64,000 bases of DNA from Algibacter pacificus (GTDB taxonomy: Bacteria; Bacteroidota; Bacteroidia; Flavobacteriales; Flavobacteriaceae). The position numbers and the translations under genes are program-made. The DNA lies in contig NZ_VOGY01000002.1 in assembly GCF_008033385.1 (NCBI RefSeq), forward strand, positions 62,001-126,000, written 5' to 3'. Below the pieces are notes generated by a model. That model ran no database searches. It saw only the letters and a list, made by a program, of their open reading frames with translations, and was not told the origin of the DNA. Below are positions 54,702-63,839 of the stretch, piece by piece (position 1 is the first letter of the stretch; every line of letters begins with the position of its first letter).

Positions 54702-55649
54702 TTACAGCATTTTTGCATCGCTTTTAAATTGATAGCCATTTAAAAGTGATTTTACATCCATAGTGCGCTTGCCTGGGAGTTTAATATCATCAATTATAAT
54801 GTAACCTTTATTTACAGCTACTTTTAATTCTTTTTTAGTTGAAATAATACTTCCAATGGTATCTTTATGGTCTGTAATTTCCTTTTTTGCACTATAAATT
54901 TTTATATCTAAAGTATCTTCGCCATTAATTAAAGTGCACCAAGCGGCAGGATATGGGCTTAATCCGCGTATTTTATTATGGATAGCATTAATAGGAGCTG
55001 TCCAATCTATTTTACAATTATCTTTGTTTAGTTTGTAAGCCGTTTTTATATCGGCTGTTTCTTGTTGTGGTATCGTGGTAACATTTCCGTTTTCAATAAG
55101 TTTTACCGTTTTTAAAACTAAAGTGCTTCCTAAGTGCATTAATTTATCATGCAGGCTTCCAACGTTTTCTTCGGGGTCGATCGCTAGCTCTTCTTGAAGA
55201 ATCATGGCGCCAGTATCTATTTTTTCATCAATAAAGAAGGTTGAAACGCCTGTTTTTGTTTCACCATTTATAATAGCCCAATTAATAGGAGCTGCTCCAC
55301 GGTAGTTTGGTAGTAGCGAGGCATGTAAATTAAAGGTGCCAAATTCGGGCATTTGCCAAACTACTTTTGGTAGCATTCTAAAGGCAACTACAATTTGAAG
55401 ATTGGCGTTTAAGGCTTTTAATTCTTCTAAAAAGGCTTCATCTTTTAAATTCGTAGGTTGCAAAATATGTAAACCAACCGATTTAGCGTATTGTTTTACG
55501 GCGCTTTCATTTAGTTTTCTGCCGCGTCCCGCTGGTTTATCGGGAGCAGTAATAACGCCAACAATGTCTTGTTTGTTTTCTACTAATGTTTTTAAAATGG
55601 TCACGGCAAAATCTGGCGTTCCCATAAATACTATTTTTAAATCTTTCAT
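54702..55649 (-). CDS. fmt: Methionyl-tRNA formyltransferase
   Basis: 315-aa enzyme that formylates initiator Met-tRNA with 10-formyl-tetrahydrofolate. Motifs: KIVFMGTPDFAV at the N-terminus, the catalytic NLHASLLPNYRGAAPINWAIINGE with nearby GVSTFFIDEKIDTG, and the C-terminal OB-type domain with IRGLSPYPAAWCTL. I chose the ATG at 55649; the frame extends 11 codons further to a GTG, which would add residues foreign to the family. Confidence 0.97.
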   Translation of the reverse strand: MKDLKIVFMGTPDFAVTILKTLVENKQDIVGVITAPDKPAGRGRKLNESAVKQYAKSVGLHILQPTNLKDEAFLEELKALNANLQIVVAFRMLPKVVWQMPEFGTFNLHASLLPNYRGAAPINWAIINGETKTGVSTFFIDEKIDTGAMILQEELAIDPEENVGSLHDKLMHLGSTLVLKTVKLIENGNVTTIPQQETADIKTAYKLNKDNCKIDWTAPINAIHNKIRGLSPYPAAWCTLINGEDTLDIKIYSAKKEITDHKDTIGSIISTKKELKVAVNKGYIIIDDIKLPGKRTMDVKSLLNGYQFKSDAKML

Positions 55650-55770
55650 TTTAATGTTTTTTGTATTTAGCCACGAATTCACGAATAAATTAGTCTCGTT
55701 TTGTTTTACTAATGTTTTTAGACTACAGTCTGAAAAATTAAATCTGGACGAGGGTTTATCCTTTAATTAT

Positions 55771-57678
55771 TTATAAATGACTCAATTTATAGGTGTTCTT
55801 TGCTGTTATCGTTATTATTTGATGTTCTAAAAGTAATTTTAAAACCTGTTTTATGTTTTCTTCGGAAGTATGTAATACTGTTGAAATTTGTCTGGAAGAT
55901 TGATCGCCAGTTTCTAAAAGCTCAATCACTTGGTTTTGAGTCGTTTTAATATCTGTTGATGATACTTTTGTTTTTTTAGTATTAGTGCAAACCGAACAAA
56001 TACCACAAGGGCTAATGTCGGTTTCACCAAAATAGGCAAGGAGCTGCATACTTTTGCAAACCGTATCGTTTTTAACATAATTAAGCATGGCTTTTACTTG
56101 CTGTTGCTTTAAATTGTTTTGCTGTTCTATAATGTTAGCAATTCGGTTTATGGTTTTGTCGTCTTCTCGGGGTTGAATAAAAGTAACTTCCGCATCGGTT
56201 TCTGCAAGTTTTAAGGTGATAATGCCATCGTGCTCCAGTTGTTTTAAGGCGTTCACTATTTTTGTTTCGTTTATAGCCGATTTTTCGGCAATTTTGGCCA
56301 GTGCAATTTTTGTAACCTGCTCGAAAGCGCCACCGTACATACGTAAAATAGATTTTACAATAATGCTATATTCCGTATGCGTGTCTAAATAATTAAACAG
56401 CGCTGCATTGGGGATTATAAATTGTACGGTAACTTTGTTTTTAAATTGTTTAGAAAGCGTGATAATACTGTTTCTATCTAAAATTAATAAGGCATTATAG
56501 CAAGAACTCGGACTGAATTTATAGGTTTTGCAAAAGGTGTTAAAATCGAATTCAAACGATAAATATTCCCCTTCGCCGTAAGGGACTTGGAAATAATTGC
56601 ATAATTTTCGGTATACCTGTTTTACAAAATCGACACTGGCTAACGCCCCTAAAAATTGTTTTTTAACGCGGTTTTCGTCATTTTCATTTTTCAAAATTAC
56701 AGCAAAAGCTTTATCGCCATTTCTACCAACGCGCCCAGCTTCCTGAAAATAGCTCTCAATACTTTCGGGTAAACTAATATGGATTACTGTTTTTACATCG
56801 GGTTTATCAATGCCCATTCCAAAGGCATTTGTGGCTACCATTACTTGTTTTTGATTATTTATCCAGGCCTCCATGTTTTTATCCTTTTCATTATTGTGCA
56901 AACCGCCATGGTAAAAGGTTGCCGATATGTTTTTAGATTCTAAAAAAGCACTTAACTCTAAAGTGAGTTTTCTATTTCTAACATAAATAATAGAGGACTG
57001 TTTATATTTTTTTAGGATAGTTTCAATCCGGTAATATTTATCGGTTTCATTAAAAACTAAATAACCTAAATTGGGTCTTAAAAAGGATTGTTTAAATATT
57101 TTAGGATTAATAAAATCCAGTTGTTTTACAATGTCTTGAATAACTTCTGGTTTTGCCGATGCCGTTAAAGCAATAGCGTTTACGGTAGGTTGCAACCGTC
57201 TTAAAATGGCTATGTTGTTATAGGCTGGTCTAAAATCGCTTCCCCATTGCGAAATACAGTGGGCTTCATCAATGGCAATTAAATTCACATCCATTAACCG
57301 AATGCGATCTTGCACAAGATCTTGCTGTAAACGTTCGGGCGAAAGGTAAAGAAATTTATAATTTCCGTATACACAATTATCCAAAAGCGTATCCAATTCC
57401 TTATATGAAATGCCACTGGTAAGTGCCATAGCTTTAATCCCTTTGTTGTTTAAGGATTGTACTTGGTCTTTCATGAGGGCGATAAGCGGAGAAACTACAA
57501 TGCAAATCCCTTTTTTTGCCAAGGCTGGAATTTGAAAACACAACGATTTTCCGCCGCCAGTTGGTAAAAGAGCAAAGGTATCCTCACCCGCTAAAACCGA
57601 GTTGATAATGGCTTCTTGGTTTGGACGAAATTCGGTGAATTTCCAATAGCGCTCCAGTATATTAATTGGGTGTTCCAT
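55771..57678 (-). CDS. recQ: ATP-dependent DNA helicase RecQ
   Basis: 635-aa 3'-5' helicase. Motif 0 FRPNQEAI, Walker A LLPTGGGKSLCFQIPA, DEAH box LIAIDEAHCISQWGSDFRP, motif V/VI IHISLPESIESYFQEAGRVGRNGDKA. A zinc-binding Cys cluster, CKSMQLLAYFGETDISPCGICSVC, and a winged-helix region follow. No HRDC domain is evident; the tail (QVIELLETGDQSSRQISTVLHTSEENIKQVL) looks like an extra helix-turn-helix. The ATG at 57678 is preferred over the upstream TTG. It lies 9 nt behind the P-loop ATPase gene. Confidence 0.95.
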   Translation of the reverse strand: MEHPINILERYWKFTEFRPNQEAIINSVLAGEDTFALLPTGGGKSLCFQIPALAKKGICIVVSPLIALMKDQVQSLNNKGIKAMALTSGISYKELDTLLDNCVYGNYKFLYLSPERLQQDLVQDRIRLMDVNLIAIDEAHCISQWGSDFRPAYNNIAILRRLQPTVNAIALTASAKPEVIQDIVKQLDFINPKIFKQSFLRPNLGYLVFNETDKYYRIETILKKYKQSSIIYVRNRKLTLELSAFLESKNISATFYHGGLHNNEKDKNMEAWINNQKQVMVATNAFGMGIDKPDVKTVIHISLPESIESYFQEAGRVGRNGDKAFAVILKNENDENRVKKQFLGALASVDFVKQVYRKLCNYFQVPYGEGEYLSFEFDFNTFCKTYKFSPSSCYNALLILDRNSIITLSKQFKNKVTVQFIIPNAALFNYLDTHTEYSIIVKSILRMYGGAFEQVTKIALAKIAEKSAINETKIVNALKQLEHDGIITLKLAETDAEVTFIQPREDDKTINRIANIIEQQNNLKQQQVKAMLNYVKNDTVCKSMQLLAYFGETDISPCGICSVCTNTKKTKVSSTDIKTTQNQVIELLETGDQSSRQISTVLHTSEENIKQVLKLLLEHQIITITAKNTYKLSHL

Positions 57679-57687
57679 TAAGGACAA

Positions 57688-58227
57688 TTACATGTTTAAG
57701 CTGTTTAAAATAAAATCGGTTCTATGTTCTGCGGAACCAAAAGGAACATCAATTAAATTATAATCGTATTTTTCGTAAGTTTCAACCAAGTGATCGTGAA
57801 TTTTTAAAGCTTCATCAAAACTTTCGTATCGCTCATTGTCAATGGTGTAAATGGCTTCCCAAGGTTTTAAAATAAAAACGGTATGATATTTAGAGTTGTT
57901 GCAGGTTTCAATAAAATCTTTAGGACAATCGTCTCCAATAAAATCCATATAGGCTAAAACATCGGGTAGGCCACGATCGAAAAAAACAGTTTCACCTTTA
58001 AATAATTCAGCCTCAATAAATTGTTTTTTTCTTCCTTTTAATAATAACTCGCTAAATAATAATGGATTGGTTAAAAATAACTGATCGATACCTTCTTTTT
58101 TGGCATCTAAAATTACTTGTCTCGAAATTTCTTCTAAACAGGTATGACCTCTTTTTATTAATTCGTTAATTATTGTTGATTTTCCAGTTCCTGGACCGCC
58201 TGTAATAACAATCTTTTTAGTGTTCAA
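57688..58227 (-). CDS. P-loop ATPase/kinase (AAA_28, NadR-like)
   Basis: 179-aa single-domain nucleotide-binding protein. Walker A KIVITGGPGTGKSTIINELIKRGH (about 5-28), then EEISRQVILDAKKEG and the Walker-B-like ETVFFDRGLPDVLAYMDF. It resembles the AAA_28/NadR ribosylnicotinamide-kinase-like ATPases common in Flavobacteriia, with unknown substrate. Its stop lies 9 nt before the recQ ATG, so the two form an operon. Confidence 0.85.
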   Translation of the reverse strand: MNTKKIVITGGPGTGKSTIINELIKRGHTCLEEISRQVILDAKKEGIDQLFLTNPLLFSELLLKGRKKQFIEAELFKGETVFFDRGLPDVLAYMDFIGDDCPKDFIETCNNSKYHTVFILKPWEAIYTIDNERYESFDEALKIHDHLVETYEKYDYNLIDVPFGSAEHRTDFILNSLNM

Positions 58228-58290
58228 TGCTGCTTTATTTTTTGTAAAAATCGGAATTTATAATCTATAAAAAAAATGGAAACTAAACTG

Positions 58291-58298
58291 TATATTTG
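58291..58298 (+). promoter_or_regulatory. -7 promoter box (TATATTTG) of the DUF493 gene
   Basis: Exact TAnnTTTG match 18 nt before the ATG, in the divergent space between the ATPase and DUF493. The -33 element is not clear. Confidence 0.5.
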
Positions 58299-58316
58299 TG
58301 AACTAATAAATATATA

Positions 58317-58610
58317 ATGAGTACAACTCCAAATTCAGAAGAATTTTACGCGAAATTAAAAGAGCAACTATATAAAACCGATGTTTGGCCAGCAGAGTAT
58401 TTGTATAAATTTATAGTGCTTTCAGATTCAAAAAAGATAGCGAAATTAGAAGCTATTTTTAACGGTATGGGCGCTGTAATAGAAACTAAAGAGTCTGCAA
58501 AAGGTAAATATACTAGTGTGTCTATTAGTGTTTCTATGAAAAAACCCGAAGCTGTAATTGAAAAATATAAAGAAGTAGCCAATAAAATTGAAGGGGTAAT
58601 TAGCCTATAA
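58317..58610 (+). CDS. DUF493 family protein
   Basis: 97-aa protein: EEFYAKLKEQLYKTDVWPAEYLYKFIVLSDSKKIAKLEAIF, then SAKGKYTSVSISVSMKKPEAVIEKYKEVANKIEGVISL. The pattern is the ferredoxin-like YbeD/DUF493 fold. In Proteobacteria the relative YbeD neighbours lipoate genes, but here no such context exists. Function unknown. Confidence 0.9.
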   Translation: MSTTPNSEEFYAKLKEQLYKTDVWPAEYLYKFIVLSDSKKIAKLEAIFNGMGAVIETKESAKGKYTSVSISVSMKKPEAVIEKYKEVANKIEGVISL

Positions 58611-58789
58611 ATGAGAGGTTTTTTTAATTTTATTTAAAACCTTATTAGAAAATAGTTAATAATAGTATTTCAATTTTGTGTTATACCATGAAGCTTCTAA
58701 TATTAATAGTCGTGCTATTCAAAATTTTTTGTATTTTGCGGCATGCATAACAACTACATGCAAAAAAACATTAATTCTACACCATTATT

Positions 58790-59440
58790 TTGACAAACGA
58801 TTTAGAATACAACACAGAGCGTGAGCATTTAATCATTCCAGAGTACGGAAGACATATGCAGAAAATGATTAATTACGCTAAAACTAGAGAAACAAAAGAA
58901 GAACGAAATAAATTAGCGAACGGTATTATTGCTGTAATGGGGAATATGCAACCGCATTTGCGCGATGTTCCCGATTTTAAACATAAACTTTGGGATCAGC
59001 TTTTTATAATGTCTAATTTTGAATTAGATGCCGATTCTCCTTACGAAATTCCTACGAAAGAAATTTACGAAGAGCGTCCAGAACCATTAAAATATCCTCA
59101 AAATTTTCCAAAATATCGTTTCTACGGAAACAATATTAAAACCATGATAGATGTAGCAAATACTTGGGAAGAAGGCGACTTAAAAGAAGCTTTGCTCCAC
59201 ACAATCGCTAATCATATGAAAAAGTGTTTTTTAAATTGGAATAAAGACACCGTGGAAGACGCTGTTATTTATGGACATTTGTACGAATTGTCGAAAGGGA
59301 AAATAGATCTTAGAAATTCTAAAGAAGATTTAACAGATTCTAGTAGTTTGTTGCGTACTAAATCTAAATTTGCAAACAATAATAAAAAAGGTGGGGCTAA
59401 GAAGAATAATTCAAACAACCGCCAAAGAAAACGTTACTAA
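58790..59440 (+). CDS. DUF4290 family protein
   Basis: 216-aa protein specific to Bacteroidota: NDLEYNTEREHLIIPEYGRHMQKMINYAKTRETKEERNKLANGIIAVMGNMQPHLRD. The C-terminus is a basic, Asn-rich tail (NNNKKGGAKKNNSNNRQRKRY) that could bind nucleic acid. The start appears to be TTG: an in-frame stop lies 16 nt upstream and no ATG precedes the conserved segment. murA begins 9 nt after the stop, so the two are cotranscribed. Function unknown. Confidence 0.9.
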   Translation: MTNDLEYNTEREHLIIPEYGRHMQKMINYAKTRETKEERNKLANGIIAVMGNMQPHLRDVPDFKHKLWDQLFIMSNFELDADSPYEIPTKEIYEERPEPLKYPQNFPKYRFYGNNIKTMIDVANTWEEGDLKEALLHTIANHMKKCFLNWNKDTVEDAVIYGHLYELSKGKIDLRNSKEDLTDSSSLLRTKSKFANNNKKGGAKKNNSNNRQRKRY

Positions 59441-59449
59441 TTTTTACGC

Positions 59450-60760
59450 ATGGGAACATTTAAAATTGAAGGTGGGCATCAATTAAAAGGAAGTATCCAG
59501 CCTCAAGGAGCAAAAAACGAAGCTTTACAAATTTTATGTGCCGTTCTACTGACTCCAGAATTGGTAACCATTAATAATATTCCTGATATTATAGATGTTA
59601 ACAAGCTGATAAATTTGTTGAAAAAACTTGGAGTAAAGGTTGAAAATATTGGCAAAGGAAGTTATACATTTCAAGCTGATGCTCTCGATTTAGAATATTT
59701 AGAATCTGATGCTTTTAAAATAGATGGTCGCGGTTTGCGTGGGTCTATCATGATAGTAGGACCTTTATTAGCGCGTTTTGGTAAAGGATATATTCCAAAA
59801 CCAGGTGGCGATAAAATTGGTCGTCGTCGATTAGATACTCATTTTGAAGGTTTAATTAATTTAGGCGCTAAATTTAGATACAGTAAAGAAGACCAGTTTT
59901 ATGGTGTTGAAGCCCAATATTTAACGGGAACTTATATGTTGCTCGAAGAAGCTTCGGTTACCGGAACCGCAAACATTGTTATGGCAGCGGTTTTAGCACG
60001 AGGCACAACAACTATTTATAACGCCGCTTGCGAACCTTATTTGCAACAGTTGTGTAAAATGCTGAATAGAATGGGCGCTAAAATTAGCGGTGTGGGTTCT
60101 AATATGTTAATTATTGAAGGGGTTGAAACTTTAGGTGGAACAGAACATCGTATGCTTCCAGATATGATTGAAATAGGGAGCTGGATTGGTCTTGCCGCGA
60201 TGACTAAAAGTGAATTAACTATTACTAACGTGAGTTGGAACGATTTGGGGCTAATACCAAATGTGTTTAGAAAATTAGGAATTACTGTAGAAAAACAAGG
60301 CGATGATATTCATATCCCGGCACATGTTAATGGTTATGAAATTCAAAGTTATATCGATGGATCTATTTTAACCATTTCCGATGCACCATGGCCTGGTTTT
60401 ACTCCAGATTTATTAAGCATTATTCTAGTGGTGGCTACACAAGCTAGAGGTAGTGTTTTAGTCCATCAAAAAATGTTCGAAAGTCGTTTGTTTTTCGTCG
60501 ATAAATTGATTGATATGGGAGCCAAAATTATTCTTTGTGATCCGCACAGAGCAACCGTTATTGGTCACGATTTTAAATCCACCTTAAAAGCAACAACCAT
60601 GACATCGCCAGATATTCGTGCGGGTGTATCATTGCTTATTGCTGCACTTTCTGCAAAAGGCACATCAACCATTCAGAATATTGAGCAAATAGATAGAGGA
60701 TACGAAAATATAGACGAACGTTTACGTGCCATTGGTGCTAAAATAGAGCGGGTAGAATAG
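59450..60760 (+). CDS. murA: UDP-N-acetylglucosamine 1-carboxyvinyltransferase MurA
   Basis: 436-aa enzyme for the first committed step of peptidoglycan synthesis (PEP plus UDP-GlcNAc). Substrate Lys in GAKNEALQILCAVLL (about 20-34), later DMIEIGSWIG and TSPDIRAGVSLLIAAL. In the active-site loop, PKPGGDKIGRRRLDTHF, Asp121 occupies the position of the usual catalytic Cys (Cys115 in E. coli). MurA enzymes with Asp here (as in Mycobacterium and Chlamydia) are active but insensitive to fosfomycin. The rest of the protein is normal. Confidence 0.97.
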   Translation: MGTFKIEGGHQLKGSIQPQGAKNEALQILCAVLLTPELVTINNIPDIIDVNKLINLLKKLGVKVENIGKGSYTFQADALDLEYLESDAFKIDGRGLRGSIMIVGPLLARFGKGYIPKPGGDKIGRRRLDTHFEGLINLGAKFRYSKEDQFYGVEAQYLTGTYMLLEEASVTGTANIVMAAVLARGTTTIYNAACEPYLQQLCKMLNRMGAKISGVGSNMLIIEGVETLGGTEHRMLPDMIEIGSWIGLAAMTKSELTITNVSWNDLGLIPNVFRKLGITVEKQGDDIHIPAHVNGYEIQSYIDGSILTISDAPWPGFTPDLLSIILVVATQARGSVLVHQKMFESRLFFVDKLIDMGAKIILCDPHRATVIGHDFKSTLKATTMTSPDIRAGVSLLIAALSAKGTSTIQNIEQIDRGYENIDERLRAIGAKIERVE

Positions 60761-60820
60761 TTCTATTTAGGGTTTTCAAAATTAATTTTTCCTAATATAG
60801 AATCACTTTGTTGGTGGCGT

Positions 60821-61912
60821 ATGAGTTTTTTCAAAAGGCTTTTTAAAAAAGAAATTCCGATACAATCTAATGCCGATTTCTGGAATTGGTTCGTAAAAAA
60901 CGAGAAGTTATTCTTTAAAGTTATTAAAGAAGGTGGGGATGTTAGTGCTTTATTTTTTAGTGAATTATCAAAAAAGTTAGATGCTTTAAAAACGGAATAT
61001 TGGTTTTTAGCTGGTATGTATGACGAGGCTACAGCCGAGCTTATTTTAACGGCCGATGGCGATTTGAAAAATATTGTTTTTATTGAAGATTTAGTAAAAG
61101 CAGCGCCCCAAATTAAAGGTTGGAGAATTACGGCTTTAAAGCCTGAATCTGGTTTCGAAAATAAGGGAATAGAAATAGCCGACTATAAATTTAGTAAAGA
61201 TACACTTCGTTTTTATTCTAACAATTTGGTCGATTTCCCTGATGAAATTGATATTACAATAACACATCCAGATTTAAATAAAGATAATGTGGTGGATATC
61301 ACTAATGGGGTGTATCTTTTTTTAGATAATGCCTTAGGTGAGCTTAATTCGGTTTCTATTATAGATAGTTTAAATGTTATTAATACTAATCAAGCTAAAA
61401 AACCTTTAGTTCCAATTGAAAAATTAAAAGATTTTTTAATTTGGCGTGAGAAAGAATTTATTGAAAAATATGACCGTTTGCGTCATTCTACTGAAAATGA
61501 TAGTTATTCGGCCTTTGAGGCGACTACAGAATCGGGTTTGCCGCTTTTAGCTGTTGTAAATACCGATTTGTTACAGTGGGACAGTAAAGCGTCGCATCCT
61601 TGGGTAGTGGTTCTTGAAATGGAATATAAAGGCATAAGTAATAATGGTATGCCGGATGAGGAAACTTATACGTTATTGACGATTATTGAAAATGAAATTT
61701 TACAGGAATTAAAAGCCTCTAAAGGCTATTTGAATATTGGCAGACAAACAGCAGAGAACGTTCGGGAAATTTATTTCGCTTGTTCAGATTTTAGAAAGCC
61801 GTCCAAAGTGTTGTATTATATTCAAACAAAATATGCCGATAAATTAAAGGTTAGTTTCGATATTTATAAAGATAAGTATTGGCAATCTTTCGATAGATTT
61901 TTACCGAGGTAA
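60821..61912 (+). CDS. DUF695-domain protein
   Basis: 363-aa cytoplasmic protein. Residues 1-230 (SNADFWNWFVKNEKLFFKVIKEGGDVSALFFSELSKKL ... ITALKPESGFENKGIEIADYKF) form an uncharacterised alpha/beta region, and the C-terminal ~130 residues (ESGLPLLAVVNTDLLQWDSKASHPWVVVLEMEYKG ... DKYWQSFDRFLPR) match DUF695. No catalytic motif or signal peptide. It is separated by about 60 nt from murA and 38 nt from the next gene. Function unknown. Confidence 0.78.
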   Translation: MSFFKRLFKKEIPIQSNADFWNWFVKNEKLFFKVIKEGGDVSALFFSELSKKLDALKTEYWFLAGMYDEATAELILTADGDLKNIVFIEDLVKAAPQIKGWRITALKPESGFENKGIEIADYKFSKDTLRFYSNNLVDFPDEIDITITHPDLNKDNVVDITNGVYLFLDNALGELNSVSIIDSLNVINTNQAKKPLVPIEKLKDFLIWREKEFIEKYDRLRHSTENDSYSAFEATTESGLPLLAVVNTDLLQWDSKASHPWVVVLEMEYKGISNNGMPDEETYTLLTIIENEILQELKASKGYLNIGRQTAENVREIYFACSDFRKPSKVLYYIQTKYADKLKVSFDIYKDKYWQSFDRFLPR

Positions 61913-61950
61913 TAGGTTTTCTGTTCTTTTGATACTAAAAAAATATAGCT

Positions 61951-63063
61951 ATGATGAAATTGTTTACTTTACTGTTTTTAATCGTGTTAGTAGGGTGTAA
62001 GCAACCTGAAAATAAGCAAGACATAAAGCAGGTTGATACTATGGTTAAAACGGCTGTTTTGCAAATTCCAAAACTCGATTTAGAGCAGGCTAATAAATTA
62101 GCGGCATTGCCTCTACATTGTATAAATACGGAGTATCCAAATAAGTTGTCACAGACCTTGGGTGGTGATGAGGATTTGAAAAATCCAGCAACTTTGCATC
62201 CTGCGTTTTATGGTTGTTTCGATTGGCATTCGGCTGTACATGGTCATTGGAGTTTAGTGAGTTTGCTTAAAAATAATCCTGAGATTAATAATTATAAAGA
62301 ATTAAAAAATAGATTGTTGCAAAACTTATCTAAAGTGAATATTGAAGGTGAAGTCGCGTATTTTTTAGGACGGCATAACGCATCTTTCGAGCGGACTTAC
62401 GGCTGGGCTTGGTTGTTGAAGTTAGCTGAAGAGTTACATACTTGGGATGATGAAACGGCTAAGGTGTTAGAAGAAAACCTGCAACCATTAACCGATTTGA
62501 TTGTTAAAAAATATATAGAATACCTTCCAAAATTAAACTATCCAACCCGTGTTGGAACACATAGTAATACCGCTTTTGGAATGTCGTTTGCTTACGATTA
62601 TGCAGTGGCTGTGAATCATGAAACATTTAAATCTGCCATTGAAACACGTGCTAAATATTTCTTTTTAAACGATGAAAATTGCCCGATGTCTTGGGAGCCT
62701 GGCGGATCCGATTTCTTATCACCTTGTTTAGAAGAAGCCGCTTTAATGAAACGATTATTGCCTACTGAAACATTTAAACCGTGGTTAGAAGCCTTTTTGC
62801 CACAGTTTAAAAACAAAGACTTTAGCTTAGAAACCGGAAAAGTATCTGATAGAACCGATGGGCATTTGGTGCATTTAGATGGTTTAAATTTTTCTAGAGC
62901 TTGGAGTTTAAATAAAATTGCAGAAGGTTTGCCAGAATACGCGCATCTTAGGCCGGTTGCTATACAGCATTTAAATTATTCTTTACCTAGTATTTTTAGT
63001 GATAGTTACGAGGGAGGGCATTGGTTAGGTTCGTTCGCTATTTATGCTTTAAATTCCTTTTAA
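61951..63063 (+). CDS. DUF2891-family lipoprotein
   Basis: 370-aa protein with a lipoprotein signal (LFTLLFLIVLVGCKQPE, Cys at about 16). The DUF2891 body carries ALPLHCINTEYPNKLSQTLGGDEDLKNPATLHPAFYGCFDWHSAVHGHWSL and GRHNASFERTYGWAWLLKLAEEL, with several conserved His and Glu in an alpha-toroid-like pattern (THSNTAFGMSFAYDYA, CPMSWEPGGSDFLSPCLEEA). Enzymatic activity is unknown. It lies 30 nt before pxpA. Confidence 0.88.
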   Translation: MMKLFTLLFLIVLVGCKQPENKQDIKQVDTMVKTAVLQIPKLDLEQANKLAALPLHCINTEYPNKLSQTLGGDEDLKNPATLHPAFYGCFDWHSAVHGHWSLVSLLKNNPEINNYKELKNRLLQNLSKVNIEGEVAYFLGRHNASFERTYGWAWLLKLAEELHTWDDETAKVLEENLQPLTDLIVKKYIEYLPKLNYPTRVGTHSNTAFGMSFAYDYAVAVNHETFKSAIETRAKYFFLNDENCPMSWEPGGSDFLSPCLEEAALMKRLLPTETFKPWLEAFLPQFKNKDFSLETGKVSDRTDGHLVHLDGLNFSRAWSLNKIAEGLPEYAHLRPVAIQHLNYSLPSIFSDSYEGGHWLGSFAIYALNSF

Positions 63064-63093
63064 GAATTAATTCAAATTCGCTAACTTGCCTTG

Positions 63094-63834
63094 ATGGAAA
63101 TTAAAACAGTAGACATTAATGTAGATGTGGGCGAGGGGATTGGCAACGAGGCTTTGCTGTTGCCTTACATATCTTCGTGCAATATTGCTTGTGGCGGGCA
63201 TGCAGGTAATGTTGATACTATGCGAACTGTTGTTCGGTTAGCGAAAATACATCAGGTTAAAATTGGTGCGCATCCATCCTTTCCAGATAAAGAAAATTTC
63301 GGTCGCACGGTTTTAGATATCTCTTGTGTGGCTTTGTTTGAGTCTATAAAGCATCAAATTAAAGATTTAATTGGAGTTTTAGAGCAGGAACACGCAGGGC
63401 TGCATCATGTAAAATTGCATGGCGCACTTTATAATTTGGCGGCTACGGATAGAAAGACAGCGAACGTGGTTATTGAGGTGTTAAAATGTTTAATGTTACG
63501 GGTTAAACTATATGTGCCGTACGGTTCTGTGCTGGCGGATTTGGCGCTTCAAAATCAAATTAAGGTGACTTATGAGGCTTTTGCAGATCGGAATTATAAT
63601 AACGATTTAACATTGGTTTCACGACAAGAAAAGCAGGCTTTAATCCATGAAAGTGATGCCGTATTTAATCATGTATTTAGAATGATTTCGAAACAAAAAG
63701 TAAAGACGATTCAAGGGGCAGAAATTGATATTTTAGCCAGCACGTTTTGTCTTCATGGTGATCATCCAAATGTGGTAAATTTGATTCAGGGTTTAAAAGA
63801 AAAATTAGAACTTCATAATATTCAAATCAGTTAG
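63094..63834 (+). CDS. pxpA: 5-oxoprolinase subunit A (LamB/YcsF family)
   Basis: 246-aa subunit of the prokaryotic ATP-dependent 5-oxoprolinase PxpABC, which opens pyroglutamate to glutamate. Signatures: DINVDVGEGIGNEALLLPYISSCNIACGGHAGN (about 6-38), KIGAHPSFPDKENFGR and VKLHGALYN, and the C-terminal FCLHGDHPNVV. The early motif reads VDVGEG where most members have LNEDxGE. I chose the ATG at 63094 over the adjoining TTG. pxpB follows 5 nt after the stop. Confidence 0.95.
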   Translation: MEIKTVDINVDVGEGIGNEALLLPYISSCNIACGGHAGNVDTMRTVVRLAKIHQVKIGAHPSFPDKENFGRTVLDISCVALFESIKHQIKDLIGVLEQEHAGLHHVKLHGALYNLAATDRKTANVVIEVLKCLMLRVKLYVPYGSVLADLALQNQIKVTYEAFADRNYNNDLTLVSRQEKQALIHESDAVFNHVFRMISKQKVKTIQGAEIDILASTFCLHGDHPNVVNLIQGLKEKLELHNIQIS

Positions 63835-63839
63835 TTTTA

